Shown here one piece after another: positions 32,766-41,703 of a DNA stretch of 47,692 nucleotides. Both the position numbers and the translations under genes were made by a program. Where the stretch lies: positions 1-47,692 of the forward strand of contig JASJDQ010000002.1 in NCBI GenBank assembly GCA_030065075.1, written 5' to 3'. The notes under the pieces were generated by a model, which did no database searches, was not told where the DNA came from, and saw only the letters and a program-made list of their open reading frames with translations. The DNA is from Paracoccaceae bacterium. Lineage in GTDB: Bacteria > Pseudomonadota > Alphaproteobacteria > Rhodobacterales > Rhodobacteraceae. Each line of letters begins with the position of its first letter. Within the stretch, counting starts at the first letter, position 1.

Positions 32766-34118
32766 ATGTCGAAAAGCGATCTCACACGCCGCGGCGTCCT
32801 TAAGACGTCTGCCGGAGTTGGCGCAGGCCTGGCTCTGCCAACCATCTTCACGGCCAGCTCGGCTGCGGCTTACACAAACGAACCAACAGGCGGCAGCGTT
32901 ACGCTCGGCTTCAACGTTCCCCAGACCGGCCCCTACGCCGACGAAGGAAACGATGAACTGCTGGCACAACAGCTTGCAGTCGAGCACCTGAACGGTGAAG
33001 GCGACGGCGGCTGCCTGAACACCTTCACGTCGAAGGCGCTCAAGGGCAACGGCATCCTCGGCAAGAAGGTCGAGTTCGTCACTGGCGACACGCAGACCAA
33101 ATCGGACGCTGCCCGCGCTTCTGCAAAGGCGATGATCGAAAAAGACGGCGCCATCATGATCAACGGCGGTTCGTCCTCGGGCGTGGCCGTGGCTGTTCAG
33201 GGTCTCTGCCAGGAAGCTGGCGTGATCTTCATGGCCGGTCTGACCCATGCCAACGACACCACCGGCAAGGACCGCAAGGCCAACGGTTTCCGCCACTTCT
33301 TCAACGCCTACATGTCGGGTGCCGCACTGGCGCCGGTGCTGGCGAACGAGATGGGCAAGGAACGTCGCGCTTATCACCTGACGGCGGACTACAACTGGGG
33401 CTGGACCCAGGAAGAGTCGATCGTCGCCTCGACCGAAGCCATGGGCTGGGAGACCGTCAACACGGTCAAGACCCCGCTCGCTTCTACCGACTTCTCGGCC
33501 TACATCACGCCGGTCCTGAACTCGGGCGCCGACGTGCTGGTTCTGAACCACTACGGCGGAAACATGGTGAACTCGCTGTCGAACGCCATCCAGTTCGACC
33601 TGCTTTCGAAGCAGGTGAACGGCAAGGACTTCAAGATCGTCGTGCCGCTCTATTCGGAACTGATGGCCGCTGGTGCAGGCGAAAACATCAAGGGCGTGTT
33701 GGGTTCGATGAACTACAACTGGCAGCTTGACAACGAAGGCTCGAAGCAATTCGTCAAGTCCTTCGGCGAGAAGTACGGCAAGCCGCCGTCGAACTCGGCC
33801 CAGACCTGCTATGCTCAGGTTCTGCTATATGCAGACGCTTGTGAGCGTGCCGGCACGTTCAACCCCTGTGGCGTCGTCGAGGCTCTGGAAGGCTTCGAAT
33901 TCGACGGCCTCGGCAACGGTCCGACGCTCTATCGCGCCGAAGACCACCAGTGCTTCAAGGACGTTCTGGTTGTGCGCGGCGCGCAGAACCCGACCACAGC
34001 CTATGACACGCTGGAGATCGTCGAGATCACACCGGTTGAGCAGGTCACATACGCTCCGAACCACCCGATGTTCGGTGGTGACGAAGCAACGCTCGGCACC
34101 TGCAACCCGGGCGCCTAA
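32766..34118 (+). CDS. Periplasmic substrate-binding protein, HAAT family (Tat-exported)
   Basis: A 450-residue type I periplasmic binding protein (Peripla_BP_6/LivJ-like) for an ABC importer. The N-terminus SDLTRRGVLKTSAGVGAG is a Tat motif followed by a hydrophobic stretch and an Ala-rich cleavage site near residue 35 (SSAAAYT). The mature part starts with VTLGFNVPQTGPYA, typical of the family, and has the central MINGGSSSGVAVAVQ and FFNAYMSGAAL segments. The ligand is not known; urea, amides, branched-chain amino acids and organic acids are all handled by this family. The acs gene at the end of the operon suggests a short-chain carboxylate or precursor. GGGAGGA precedes ATG 32766. Confidence 0.9.
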   Translation: MSKSDLTRRGVLKTSAGVGAGLALPTIFTASSAAAYTNEPTGGSVTLGFNVPQTGPYADEGNDELLAQQLAVEHLNGEGDGGCLNTFTSKALKGNGILGKKVEFVTGDTQTKSDAARASAKAMIEKDGAIMINGGSSSGVAVAVQGLCQEAGVIFMAGLTHANDTTGKDRKANGFRHFFNAYMSGAALAPVLANEMGKERRAYHLTADYNWGWTQEESIVASTEAMGWETVNTVKTPLASTDFSAYITPVLNSGADVLVLNHYGGNMVNSLSNAIQFDLLSKQVNGKDFKIVVPLYSELMAAGAGENIKGVLGSMNYNWQLDNEGSKQFVKSFGEKYGKPPSNSAQTCYAQVLLYADACERAGTFNPCGVVEALEGFEFDGLGNGPTLYRAEDHQCFKDVLVVRGAQNPTTAYDTLEIVEITPVEQVTYAPNHPMFGGDEATLGTCNPGA

Positions 34119-34133
34119 GACCTTGCAAACAAT

Positions 34134-34188
34134 GGGAACTGCGCTTTGGCGCGGTTCCCTCCCAAGACGACCCCGAGCGCGCCTCGGG
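34134..34188 (+). other. Two tandem hairpins between binding-protein and permease genes
   Basis: The first hairpin pairs GGGAACTGCGC (34134-34144) with GCGCGGTTCCC (34149-34159) around TTTG, an 11-bp stem with one T-G pair. The second pairs CCCGAG (34172-34177) with CTCGGG (34183-34188). Neither has a T-run. Such structures after a binding-protein gene usually stabilise its mRNA or limit read-through so the periplasmic protein is made in excess. Confidence 0.7.
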
Positions 34189-34218
34189 TGAAACTCCCGC
34201 AACCATCGAGGTGGGGCA

Positions 34219-35250
34219 ATGGACGCTTTTATCCTTCAGATACTCAACGGCCTGGACAAGGGCTCGGCCTATGCGCTGATCGCGCTGGGACTGACCTTGA
34301 TCTTCGGCACACTTGGCGTCGTGAACTTCGCGCATGGCGCATTGTTCATGATCGGTGCCTTCTGCGCAGTCTTCCTGCAGCGGCTTCTGAGCCTTTCGAC
34401 CGTCACGGTCGATGAAACCAAGACAGATTTCCTGGGCAATCCGCTGAAAGTCGAAACGCCCTACGTGGAAAGCTGGTTCGGTCCGGAAGTTGGCGGTGCC
34501 ATCCTTGACTGGTCGGTGCCATTGGCGATCCTCTTTGCCATCCCCGTGATGATTGCCGTCGGCTTCATCATGGAACGCGGGCTGATCAAGCACTTCTACA
34601 AGCGTCCCCACGCCGACCAGATCCTTGTGACTTTCGGCCTGGCCATCGTGCTGCAAGAGGTCATCAAGTATTTCTACGGCGCGAACCCCATCCCGACGCC
34701 CGCACCGGACTCGCTTTCGGGCGCCTTCGATCTGGGTGTTTATTTCGGCTTCGATCCGAACGCCATCATCTATCCCTACTGGCGGATGATCTACTTCGCC
34801 TTCGCAATGCTCATCATCGCCGGTGTCTTCGGGTTCCTGCAGTTCACCACCTTCGGCATGGTCGTCCGCGCCGGCATGGTCGATCGTGAAACGGTCAGCA
34901 TGCTGGGCATCAACATCGACAAGCGTTTCACCATGATGTTCGGCATCGCAGCGGCCGTCGCCGGTTTAGCGGGCGTGATGTATACGCCGATCAATCCGCC
35001 CAATTACCACATGGGCATGGACTTCCTGGTCCTATCGTTCGTCGTGGTCGTCGTCGGCGGCATGGGCTCGCTGCCGGGCGCGGTTCTGGCCGGGTTCCTT
35101 CTGGGCATCTTGGAAAGCTTCGCCTCAACGACCTGGGCAACCACGACCATCCCGGGCATCAACCAGATCATCATCTATCTTGTCGCGATCATCGTGCTTC
35201 TGACCCGTCCTCGCGGGCTCATGGGCCGCAAAGGCGTGATGGAGGAATAA
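34219..35250 (+). CDS. HAAT-family ABC permease (LivH-like)
   Basis: A 343-residue inner-membrane permease of the branched-chain amino acid/urea type with about eight helices; [33 protein letters not shown] at the N-terminus and [18 protein letters not shown] near the C-terminus are the family signatures (the second is the cytoplasmic EAA-like loop that touches the ATPases). GAGGTGGGG precedes ATG 34219. Pairs with the next gene to form the membrane channel. Confidence 0.93.
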   Translation: MDAFILQILNGLDKGSAYALIALGLTLIFGTLGVVNFAHGALFMIGAFCAVFLQRLLSLSTVTVDETKTDFLGNPLKVETPYVESWFGPEVGGAILDWSVPLAILFAIPVMIAVGFIMERGLIKHFYKRPHADQILVTFGLAIVLQEVIKYFYGANPIPTPAPDSLSGAFDLGVYFGFDPNAIIYPYWRMIYFAFAMLIIAGVFGFLQFTTFGMVVRAGMVDRETVSMLGINIDKRFTMMFGIAAAVAGLAGVMYTPINPPNYHMGMDFLVLSFVVVVVGGMGSLPGAVLAGFLLGILESFASTTWATTTIPGINQIIIYLVAIIVLLTRPRGLMGRKGVMEE

Positions 35251-35254
35251 GACT

Positions 35255-36463
35255 ATGCTGGGTTTAAACTCAAAAGACACGTCGCTGTTTGTGATCGTCA
35301 TCATCCTTGCGCTTGCGGCACCCATCCTGCTGAACCCCTTCCCGGCAGACAGCTCGCTGGCACAGTTCAACGCAGGCTATCCGGACCTGATGCAGAAGTT
35401 CGTCATCTTCGGCATCTTCGCCATCGGGTTCAATATCCTCTTCGGCCTGACCGGCTACCTTTCGTTCGGTCACGCTGCTTTCCTGGGCGTGGGTTCGTAC
35501 GCGGCGGTCTGGATGTACAAGCTCCTGACCTTCAACGTGATCCCGGCCGTGGCCCTATCGATCGTGGTGGCCGGCATCTTCGCCGTGCTGATCGGCTATG
35601 TCTCGCTTCGGCGTTCGGGCATCTACTTCTCGATCCTGACGCTGGCCTTCGCCCAGATGAGCTTCGCGCTCGCCTACTCGGTCCTGTCGAACCCAAAGTT
35701 CAACCTGACCAATGGTGAAACCGGCCTGCAGGTCTATTCAAGCGACCCGCAGATCTTCCATCGCGACGGTTTGCCGGACTTCCCGCACCTTTTCGGTCTC
35801 TCGATGGGCTCGACCTACAAGATGCCCGTAGGAGCCTGGGAATTCCAGTTCAACGTCGCCTACTACTTCTGTGCGATCATCATGATCCTGGCATTCTACT
35901 TCTCGATCCGGCTTTTCCGGTCGCCCTTCGGCATGATGCTTAGGGCAGTGAAGTCGAACCAGCAGCGGATGAACTACACCGGGCTTAACTCGCGCCCCTA
36001 TACACTCGCTGCTTTCGTGATCTCGGGCATGTATGCCGGTCTGGCCGGTGGCCTGATGGCCGCGACCGACCCGCTGGCAGGCGCCGAGCGCATGCAGTGG
36101 ACCGCCTCTGGTGAGGTCGTGCTGATGACCATCCTCGGTGGTGCAGGCACGCTCATCGGTCCGGTTCTGGGTGCGGGCTTCCTGAAGTACTTCGAAGCGA
36201 TCTTTTCCAAGATCAACGACAACGTGCTTCACCAGTGGTTCGCCTTCATGCCGGACGGTATCGAGGACTTCATCGTCGCTGTCATTCACCCCTTCATTGG
36301 CAAGGGCTGGCACCTGACGCTGGGCATCCTCTTCATGGCGGTGATCATCTTCCTGCCGGGCGGCCTGGTTGAAGGCGGTCAGCGGATCGGCCGCGCGCTC
36401 TTCGGACGCAAGAAACGTGGTGAAAGCGACGCCGAAGTCGCTGCCAAGACACCCGCGGAATAA
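35255..36463 (+). CDS. HAAT-family ABC permease (LivM-like)
   Basis: A 402-residue second permease of the importer, about nine to ten helices, with [23 protein letters not shown] and the loop [23 protein letters not shown]. The insert with an extended periplasmic loop around residues 145-190 ([23 protein letters not shown]) is typical of LivM. ATG 35255 lies 4 bp after the LivH-like stop with GGAGG at 35241, so the genes are tightly coupled. The C-terminus is basic then acidic ([19 protein letters not shown]). Confidence 0.93.
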   Translation: MLGLNSKDTSLFVIVIILALAAPILLNPFPADSSLAQFNAGYPDLMQKFVIFGIFAIGFNILFGLTGYLSFGHAAFLGVGSYAAVWMYKLLTFNVIPAVALSIVVAGIFAVLIGYVSLRRSGIYFSILTLAFAQMSFALAYSVLSNPKFNLTNGETGLQVYSSDPQIFHRDGLPDFPHLFGLSMGSTYKMPVGAWEFQFNVAYYFCAIIMILAFYFSIRLFRSPFGMMLRAVKSNQQRMNYTGLNSRPYTLAAFVISGMYAGLAGGLMAATDPLAGAERMQWTASGEVVLMTILGGAGTLIGPVLGAGFLKYFEAIFSKINDNVLHQWFAFMPDGIEDFIVAVIHPFIGKGWHLTLGILFMAVIIFLPGGLVEGGQRIGRALFGRKKRGESDAEVAAKTPAE

Positions 36464-36474
36464 GGAGAGAACCC

Positions 36475-37233
36475 ATGGCAATCCTTGAAGTCAAAGGTGT
36501 CGGTAAGCGCTTCGGTGGCCTGCAAGCACTCGGAGATGTCAACCTCAGCGTGGCCGAGAACTCCGTCCACGCGATCATCGGGCCGAACGGTGCGGGCAAG
36601 TCCACGCTTCTGAATTGCCTTGTCGGCAAGCTCATCCCGGACACCGGATCGGTCATGTTCGACGGTCAATCAGTGCTGGGCCGGAAACCGCACGAGATCA
36701 ACCAGATGGGGATCTCCCGCGTCTTCCAGACGCCCGAGATCTTCGGTGATCTGACGGTTCTGGAAAACGTCATGATCCCCTGCTTCGCCAAGCGGGACGG
36801 GGCATTTCGGATGCACGCTTTCGAACGGTTTGCCCATGAAAAGGACCTGTTGGAGAAATCCGAAGCGATCCTTGAAGACATGAACATGACCGACAAGCTG
36901 CACATGCATGCAGCCAGCCTGTCGCGGGGCGACAAGCGCAGGTTGGAAATGGCCATGTGTCTGGTACAGGAACCGCGGCTTCTGCTGTTGGACGAACCGA
37001 CCGCCGGCATGGCGCGCGCAGACACCAACAACACCATCGATCTTCTGAAAGAGATCAAGGAAAAGCGCGACATCACCATGGCTATTATCGAACACGACAT
37101 GCACGTCGTGTTCAGCCTGGCCGAACGGATCACCGTTCTGGCCCAAGGCACGCCGCTGGTCGAAGACACGCCGGACAACATCAAGGGCAACCCGAAGGTG
37201 CAAGAAGCGTACCTCGGCGAGGCCGCTCACTAG
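36475..37233 (+). CDS. HAAT-family ABC ATPase (LivG-like)
   Basis: A 252-residue ATP-binding subunit with Walker A GPNGAGKST, a Q-loop in SRVFQTPEIF, the ABC signature SLSRGDKRRLEMAM, Walker B LLLLDEPTAGM and H-loop IEHDMHVV. The signature has LSRGD in place of the usual LSYGQ of LivG proteins. AAGGAGAG precedes ATG 36475. It forms the ATPase heterodimer with the next gene. Confidence 0.93.
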   Translation: MAILEVKGVGKRFGGLQALGDVNLSVAENSVHAIIGPNGAGKSTLLNCLVGKLIPDTGSVMFDGQSVLGRKPHEINQMGISRVFQTPEIFGDLTVLENVMIPCFAKRDGAFRMHAFERFAHEKDLLEKSEAILEDMNMTDKLHMHAASLSRGDKRRLEMAMCLVQEPRLLLLDEPTAGMARADTNNTIDLLKEIKEKRDITMAIIEHDMHVVFSLAERITVLAQGTPLVEDTPDNIKGNPKVQEAYLGEAAH

Positions 37234-37242
37234 GACACGGTT

Positions 37243-37259
37243 GCAGAGTTCCGCTCTGC
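37243..37259 (+). other. Small hairpin before the second ATPase gene
   Basis: GCAGAG (37243-37248) pairs exactly with CTCTGC (37254-37259) around TTCCG, ending 5 bp before the GGAGGA ribosome binding site of the next gene; it could modulate access to that site or mRNA decay. Confidence 0.4.
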
Positions 37260-37276
37260 CCGCTGGAGGAAAAGAC

Positions 37277-38032
<756 letters not shown>

Positions 38033-38069
38033 CGAACGACGACACCAGAAGACCTGAGGAGGGGACATC

Positions 38070-40028
38070 ATGCTGGACCAGCGTGACGGAATGTATTGGC
38101 CGGACAGCGACATGGCTGCCAAGGCGCATGCGGACAAAGCCACGTACGAGGCGATGTATCAGGCCTCGATCGACGACCCGGAGGCGTTCTGGCGCGAGCA
38201 CGGTCAGCGGATCGATTGGATTAAGCCCTATACCAAGGTGAAGAACACGTCCTTCGCACCCGGCAATATCGACATCCGCTGGTTCGAAGACGGCACGCTC
38301 AACGTTTCGGCCAACTGCATCGACCGGCATCTGGCAACTCGCGGCGATCAAACCGCGATCATCTGGGAGCCTGATGACCCATCGGACGAAGCGCAGCACA
38401 TCACCTACAATCAGCTTCATGCCGAAGTCTCGAAGTTCGCCAATGTCCTCAAAGGTCTCGGCATCGGCAAGGGCGACCGCGTGGTCCTTTACCTGCCGAT
38501 GATCCCGGAAGCCGCTTATGCGATGCTGGCGTGCACCCGGATCGGCGCCATCCACTCGATTGTCTTCGCAGGCTTCTCGCCCGATGCGCTCGGCGCCCGG
38601 GTCGATGGCTGCGACGCCAAGCTGGTCATCACCGCCGACGGCGCCCCTCGTGGCGGCCGCGTGACGAACCTCAAGGACAACGTGAACAAAGCGCTTCTGA
38701 ACGACTTCGACGTCGTGAAATGTCTTGTCGTCAAGCGCACCGGCCAGCAGGTCGCCTGGCGCGATGGGTTGGATTACTGGCTCCACGAAGAGCAGGAAAA
38801 GGTCAGCGCCGATTGCCCGGCCGAGGAGATGGGGGCCGAAGACCCGCTCTTCATTCTCTACACCTCCGGCTCAACCGGCCAGCCGAAGGGCGTTGTCCAC
38901 ACCACCGGCGGCTACCTGGTCTATGCCTCGATGACGCACGAGTACGTCTTCGACTATCACGACGGTGACGTCTTCTGGTGCACCGCGGACGTGGGCTGGG
39001 TCACGGGCCACAGCTATATCGTCTACGGGCCCCTCGCCAATGGCGCGACGACACTGATGTTCGAAGGTGTACCCACCTACCCCGACGCAGGTCGGTTCTG
39101 GGCCTGCTGCGAAAAGCACAAGGTGAACCAGTTCTACACCGCGCCGACCGCCATCCGCGCGCTGATGGGCAAAGGCACCGAGTTCGTCGAAAAGTACGAC
39201 CTTTCCGACCTAAAGGTCCTTGGCACCGTGGGCGAGCCAATCAACCCCGAAGCCTGGAACTGGTACAATGACGTCATCGGCAAGGGCAACGTGCCCATAG
39301 TCGACACCTGGTGGCAGACCGAAACCGGCGGCCACCTGATGACGCCGCTGCCGGGCGCCATCCCGACCAAACCGGGGTCCTGCACCCTGCCCTTCTTCGG
39401 CGTCCAACCAGTCATCCTCGAGCCGCAATCGGGCGAAGAAATCCACGACACCGAAGCCGAAGGCGTTCTTTGCATGAAGGACAGCTGGCCCGCGCAGATG
39501 CGGACGGTCTGGGGCGATCACGAGCGGTTCGAGAAGACGTATTTCGCCGACTACAAGAACTACTACTTCACGGGCGACGGCTGCCGCCGCGATGCCGACG
39601 GCTACTACTGGATCACCGGCCGCGTCGATGACGTCATCAACGTCAGCGGTCACCGGATGGGCACGGCCGAGGTCGAAAGCGCCCTTGTCGCCCATGAAAA
39701 AGTCGCCGAAGCCGCCGTTGTGGGCTACCCGCACGAGATCAAGGGCCAGGGCATCTATGCCTATGTGACCCTGATGGGCGGTCAGCAACCATCAGAAGAG
39801 CTTCGGAAGGAACTCGAAACCTGGGTGCGCACGGAAATCGGCCCGATCGCCAAGCCCGACCTCATCCAATGGGCTCCGGGCCTGCCGAAGACGCGCTCCG
39901 GCAAGATCATGCGCCGGATTCTTCGGAAGATCGCCGAGAACGACTACGGGTCCCTGGGTGACACCTCGACGCTCGCCGAGCCCGAGGTGGTCGATGACCT
40001 GATCGAGAACCGGATGAACCGGGGCTAG
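38070..40028 (+). CDS. acs: Acetyl-CoA synthetase (AMP-forming)
   Basis: Activates acetate, and less well propionate, with ATP and CoA to acyl-CoA and AMP; cytoplasmic. The 652-residue length is standard. Adenylation motifs are clear: [18 protein letters not shown] (P-loop-like A3), [10 protein letters not shown] (A5), YYFTGDG (A7), [20 protein letters not shown] (A8) and the A10 lysine K612 in [11 protein letters not shown], the site acetylated for control of activity. It lies 37 bp after the LivF-like gene with a GAGGAGGGG ribosome binding site, so it is the last gene of the importer operon. An Acs in a HAAT operon suggests uptake and activation of the same carboxylate. Confidence 0.97.
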   Translation: MLDQRDGMYWPDSDMAAKAHADKATYEAMYQASIDDPEAFWREHGQRIDWIKPYTKVKNTSFAPGNIDIRWFEDGTLNVSANCIDRHLATRGDQTAIIWEPDDPSDEAQHITYNQLHAEVSKFANVLKGLGIGKGDRVVLYLPMIPEAAYAMLACTRIGAIHSIVFAGFSPDALGARVDGCDAKLVITADGAPRGGRVTNLKDNVNKALLNDFDVVKCLVVKRTGQQVAWRDGLDYWLHEEQEKVSADCPAEEMGAEDPLFILYTSGSTGQPKGVVHTTGGYLVYASMTHEYVFDYHDGDVFWCTADVGWVTGHSYIVYGPLANGATTLMFEGVPTYPDAGRFWACCEKHKVNQFYTAPTAIRALMGKGTEFVEKYDLSDLKVLGTVGEPINPEAWNWYNDVIGKGNVPIVDTWWQTETGGHLMTPLPGAIPTKPGSCTLPFFGVQPVILEPQSGEEIHDTEAEGVLCMKDSWPAQMRTVWGDHERFEKTYFADYKNYYFTGDGCRRDADGYYWITGRVDDVINVSGHRMGTAEVESALVAHEKVAEAAVVGYPHEIKGQGIYAYVTLMGGQQPSEELRKELETWVRTEIGPIAKPDLIQWAPGLPKTRSGKIMRRILRKIAENDYGSLGDTSTLAEPEVVDDLIENRMNRG

Positions 40029-40052
40029 AAAACAAAAGCGAAATCGCCAATC

Positions 40053-40085
40053 ATGCGTTCAGAGTATTCTCTGGACGCATTTTTT
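40053..40085 (+). terminator. Strong intrinsic terminator after acs
   Basis: A 12-bp stem (ATGCGTTCAGAG, 40053-40064, with CTCTGGACGCAT, 40069-40080, one T-G pair) has a 4-nt loop TATT and is followed by a run of six T (40080-40085). It closes the importer-acs operon 24 bp after the acs stop. Confidence 0.92.
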
Positions 40086-40331
40086 ATGTCTGACGAAACC
40101 CTTTGGAAGCGCCTGCAAAGCTGGGCGCAGAACAACAAGCTGATCGTGGCGTTTCTGGCTCTCAGCGCCGTGCTGATCCTTCTGGCCAACACAACGAAAG
40201 CCGTCGAAACGCTCTATAACGCCGCCATGCGGCTTGGCGGCGGGCCCGAGTTCGCCAACCGCCAGGAATGCCTCGAAGCGGCAAATGCCAACATGAGGAA
40301 AATTTCAGAATGTCACCGAGATTACCCCTGA
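40086..40331 (+). CDS. Small single-helix membrane protein
   Basis: An 81-residue protein with an amphipathic start (MSDETLWKRLQSWAQNNK), one membrane helix (LIVAFLALSAVLILLA) and a polar C-terminus with two cysteines (QECLEAANANMRKISECH). No family recognised. The ATG at 40086 directly follows the T-run of the acs terminator, leaving no room for a normal ribosome binding site on a transcript started after it; another in-frame ATG at 40053 lies inside the terminator stem. Its 3' end overlaps the next gene by 22 bp, so both are likely made together. Confidence 0.55.
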   Translation: MSDETLWKRLQSWAQNNKLIVAFLALSAVLILLANTTKAVETLYNAAMRLGGGPEFANRQECLEAANANMRKISECHRDYP

Positions 40332-41011
40332 CTGTATGCCTTCTCCTTCTTGGAACCCAAGCGCACTCCGGCGGACACCTTGCGCTGAATTGTACAGGCC
40401 TCGACCCCGCTCAAGACGGAGATGCCGATACGGCCTTCCTCTGCCTCGAAGACTATCAACAGCGGCTGGAAGCGCTCGAAGGTCAGATCGCCAAGCTGAT
40501 TGATGCAAACACCGGAGAGCCCTTTTCGCACGGCGACGACAAACACGAAGAAACCTACCTGAAGACCATACCCCCCAGTTCCGTGCCAACCGGCGCAATC
40601 ATGGCCTTCGACCTTTCCGACGGGTGCCCCGACGGCTGGGCGCCCTTTGCCGAAAGCCAGGGGCGCACAATTGTTGGGGCATCGTTCGGGATGGACGACA
40701 ACCTCTTTCGCGATGACGTGCTCACGCAAAGGAAGTACAGGGATCATGGGGGCGCCGAGGCTGTGGAACTGAAAGAAGCGCAAATGCCGTCGCACCGACA
40801 CGGTTTGCCTGTCGTTTCCGGGGACGTCAGCTCTTACATGGACGCTGGTCTTGGAAATAATGTCGTCTACTTCGACTATTCGGCGCGCGACGATGTTTCT
40901 TGGCGCATTGACATGCAAAGAGCCTCCGAAGGTGTCGGACCGACCGGAAGCTCCCAACCCCACGAAAACATGCCGCCCTTCCTCGCACTCTATTTTTGCA
41001 AGAAGACCTGA
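40310..41011 (+). CDS. Secreted tail-collar-like protein
   Basis: A 233-residue exported protein. ATG 40310 starts a signal peptide (MSPRLPLTVCLLLLGTQAHSGG); the mature part has a short helical section (EDYQQRLEALEGQIAKLID) and then a domain resembling phage tail-collar domains: PTGAIMAFDLSDGCPDGWAPF, GRTIVGASFG, MPSHRHG and the C-terminal ENMPPFLALYFCKK. Such domains occur in non-phage secreted proteins in this order too; there are no other phage genes here. Function unknown. Followed 4 bp later by the DUF1810 gene. Confidence 0.75.
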   Translation: MSPRLPLTVCLLLLGTQAHSGGHLALNCTGLDPAQDGDADTAFLCLEDYQQRLEALEGQIAKLIDANTGEPFSHGDDKHEETYLKTIPPSSVPTGAIMAFDLSDGCPDGWAPFAESQGRTIVGASFGMDDNLFRDDVLTQRKYRDHGGAEAVELKEAQMPSHRHGLPVVSGDVSSYMDAGLGNNVVYFDYSARDDVSWRIDMQRASEGVGPTGSSQPHENMPPFLALYFCKKT

Positions 41012-41015
41012 CGTC

Positions 41016-41435
41016 TTGTCCCTCGCCCGCTTTCACAAGGCACAGGCCCCGGTCTTCGACACCGCTTTGGCCGAACTGACTGCCGGAAAGAAACGCAGCC
41101 ACTGGATGTGGTTTATTCTGCCGCAACTGGCGCGCCTCGGCACGTCCGCCATGGCAGAACGCTATGCGATCAAGGATTTGGCCGAAGCGCGCGCCTATCT
41201 CGCCGACCCAATCCTGGCAGACCGCCTGAACAAGTGCGTCGACGCCATTCTCCAGCACTCCGACAAAAGTGCCCATGACATTCTCGGTTCGCCAGATGAC
41301 CTGAAATTCCGGTCTTGCCTCACACTTTTCGAGGCCGCCGCACCGGACGACCCGCTTTTCGAGAGAGCCCTCATAGAATTCTACGACGGCCAACGCGACC
41401 CAAATACCCTGTCGCTCCTCTCAACGTCGCGTTAA
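41016..41435 (+). CDS. DUF1810 family protein
   Basis: A 139-residue cytoplasmic protein of the DUF1810 family, recognised from LARFHKAQ at the start, KRSHWMWFILPQLARLG, the SAMAERYAI segment and the C-terminal LKFRSCLTLFEAAAPDD. Family function is unknown. I choose a TTG start at 41016, 4 bp after the upstream stop, because it begins the conserved domain; the ORF continues back to 40851 inside the previous gene, and that extension has no family similarity. Confidence 0.82.
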   Translation: MSLARFHKAQAPVFDTALAELTAGKKRSHWMWFILPQLARLGTSAMAERYAIKDLAEARAYLADPILADRLNKCVDAILQHSDKSAHDILGSPDDLKFRSCLTLFEAAAPDDPLFERALIEFYDGQRDPNTLSLLSTSR

Positions 41436-41460
41436 CCCTAACGCCCATTAAGGTTAACGC
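41429..41460. repeat. 9-bp palindromic pair GCGTTAACC/GGTTAACGC
   Basis: GCGTTAACC (41429-41437) and GGTTAACGC (41452-41460) are exact inverse copies 14 nt apart, overlapping the DUF1810 stop codon. There is no T-run, so an operator is at least as likely as a terminator. Confidence 0.5.
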
Positions 41461-41562
41461 CCGAGCAAACCACGAGACGCCACCAAACCGGAAGAAATTG
41501 CTTGCAGGCGCTCCGAAATCTCTGTCCCCAAGTTTGGAATCCTCAACAGTTCACCCTTCCTC

Positions 41563-41584
41563 AACCTTAACATCAGTTAAGGTT
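41563..41584. promoter_or_regulatory. Perfect palindrome AACCTTAAC-ATCA-GTTAAGGTT
   Basis: Exact 9-bp arms with a 4-nt centre. It contains two TTAA half-sites 6 bp apart, close to but not the 7-bp spacing of a CtrA box. Probably an operator in the leader of the glycosyltransferase gene. Confidence 0.5.
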
Positions 41585-41660
41585 TACGGCTGCCATGCCG
41601 GCTTCACCCTGTCAAAAAATATTCGATCCCACCGCCACCCACATCCAGAAAACGTCAATC

Positions 41661-41676
41661 TTAATAGCCGCTTAAC
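41661..41676 (+). promoter_or_regulatory. CtrA binding box (TTAA-N7-TTAAC)
   Basis: TTAA (41661-41664), seven bases, TTAAC (41672-41676): a perfect match to the CtrA consensus of alphaproteobacteria. It lies 27 bp before the earliest glycosyltransferase start, where CtrA would overlap or adjoin the promoter. Confidence 0.65.
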
Positions 41677-41703
41677 CAAAGATGCCTAGTCATCAAGGCG
41701 TTC

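Noticed and set aside
40310-41011. Prophage remnant, suggested by the tail-collar-like protein
   Set aside because: It has a signal peptide and there are no other phage genes, integrase or attachment sites nearby.
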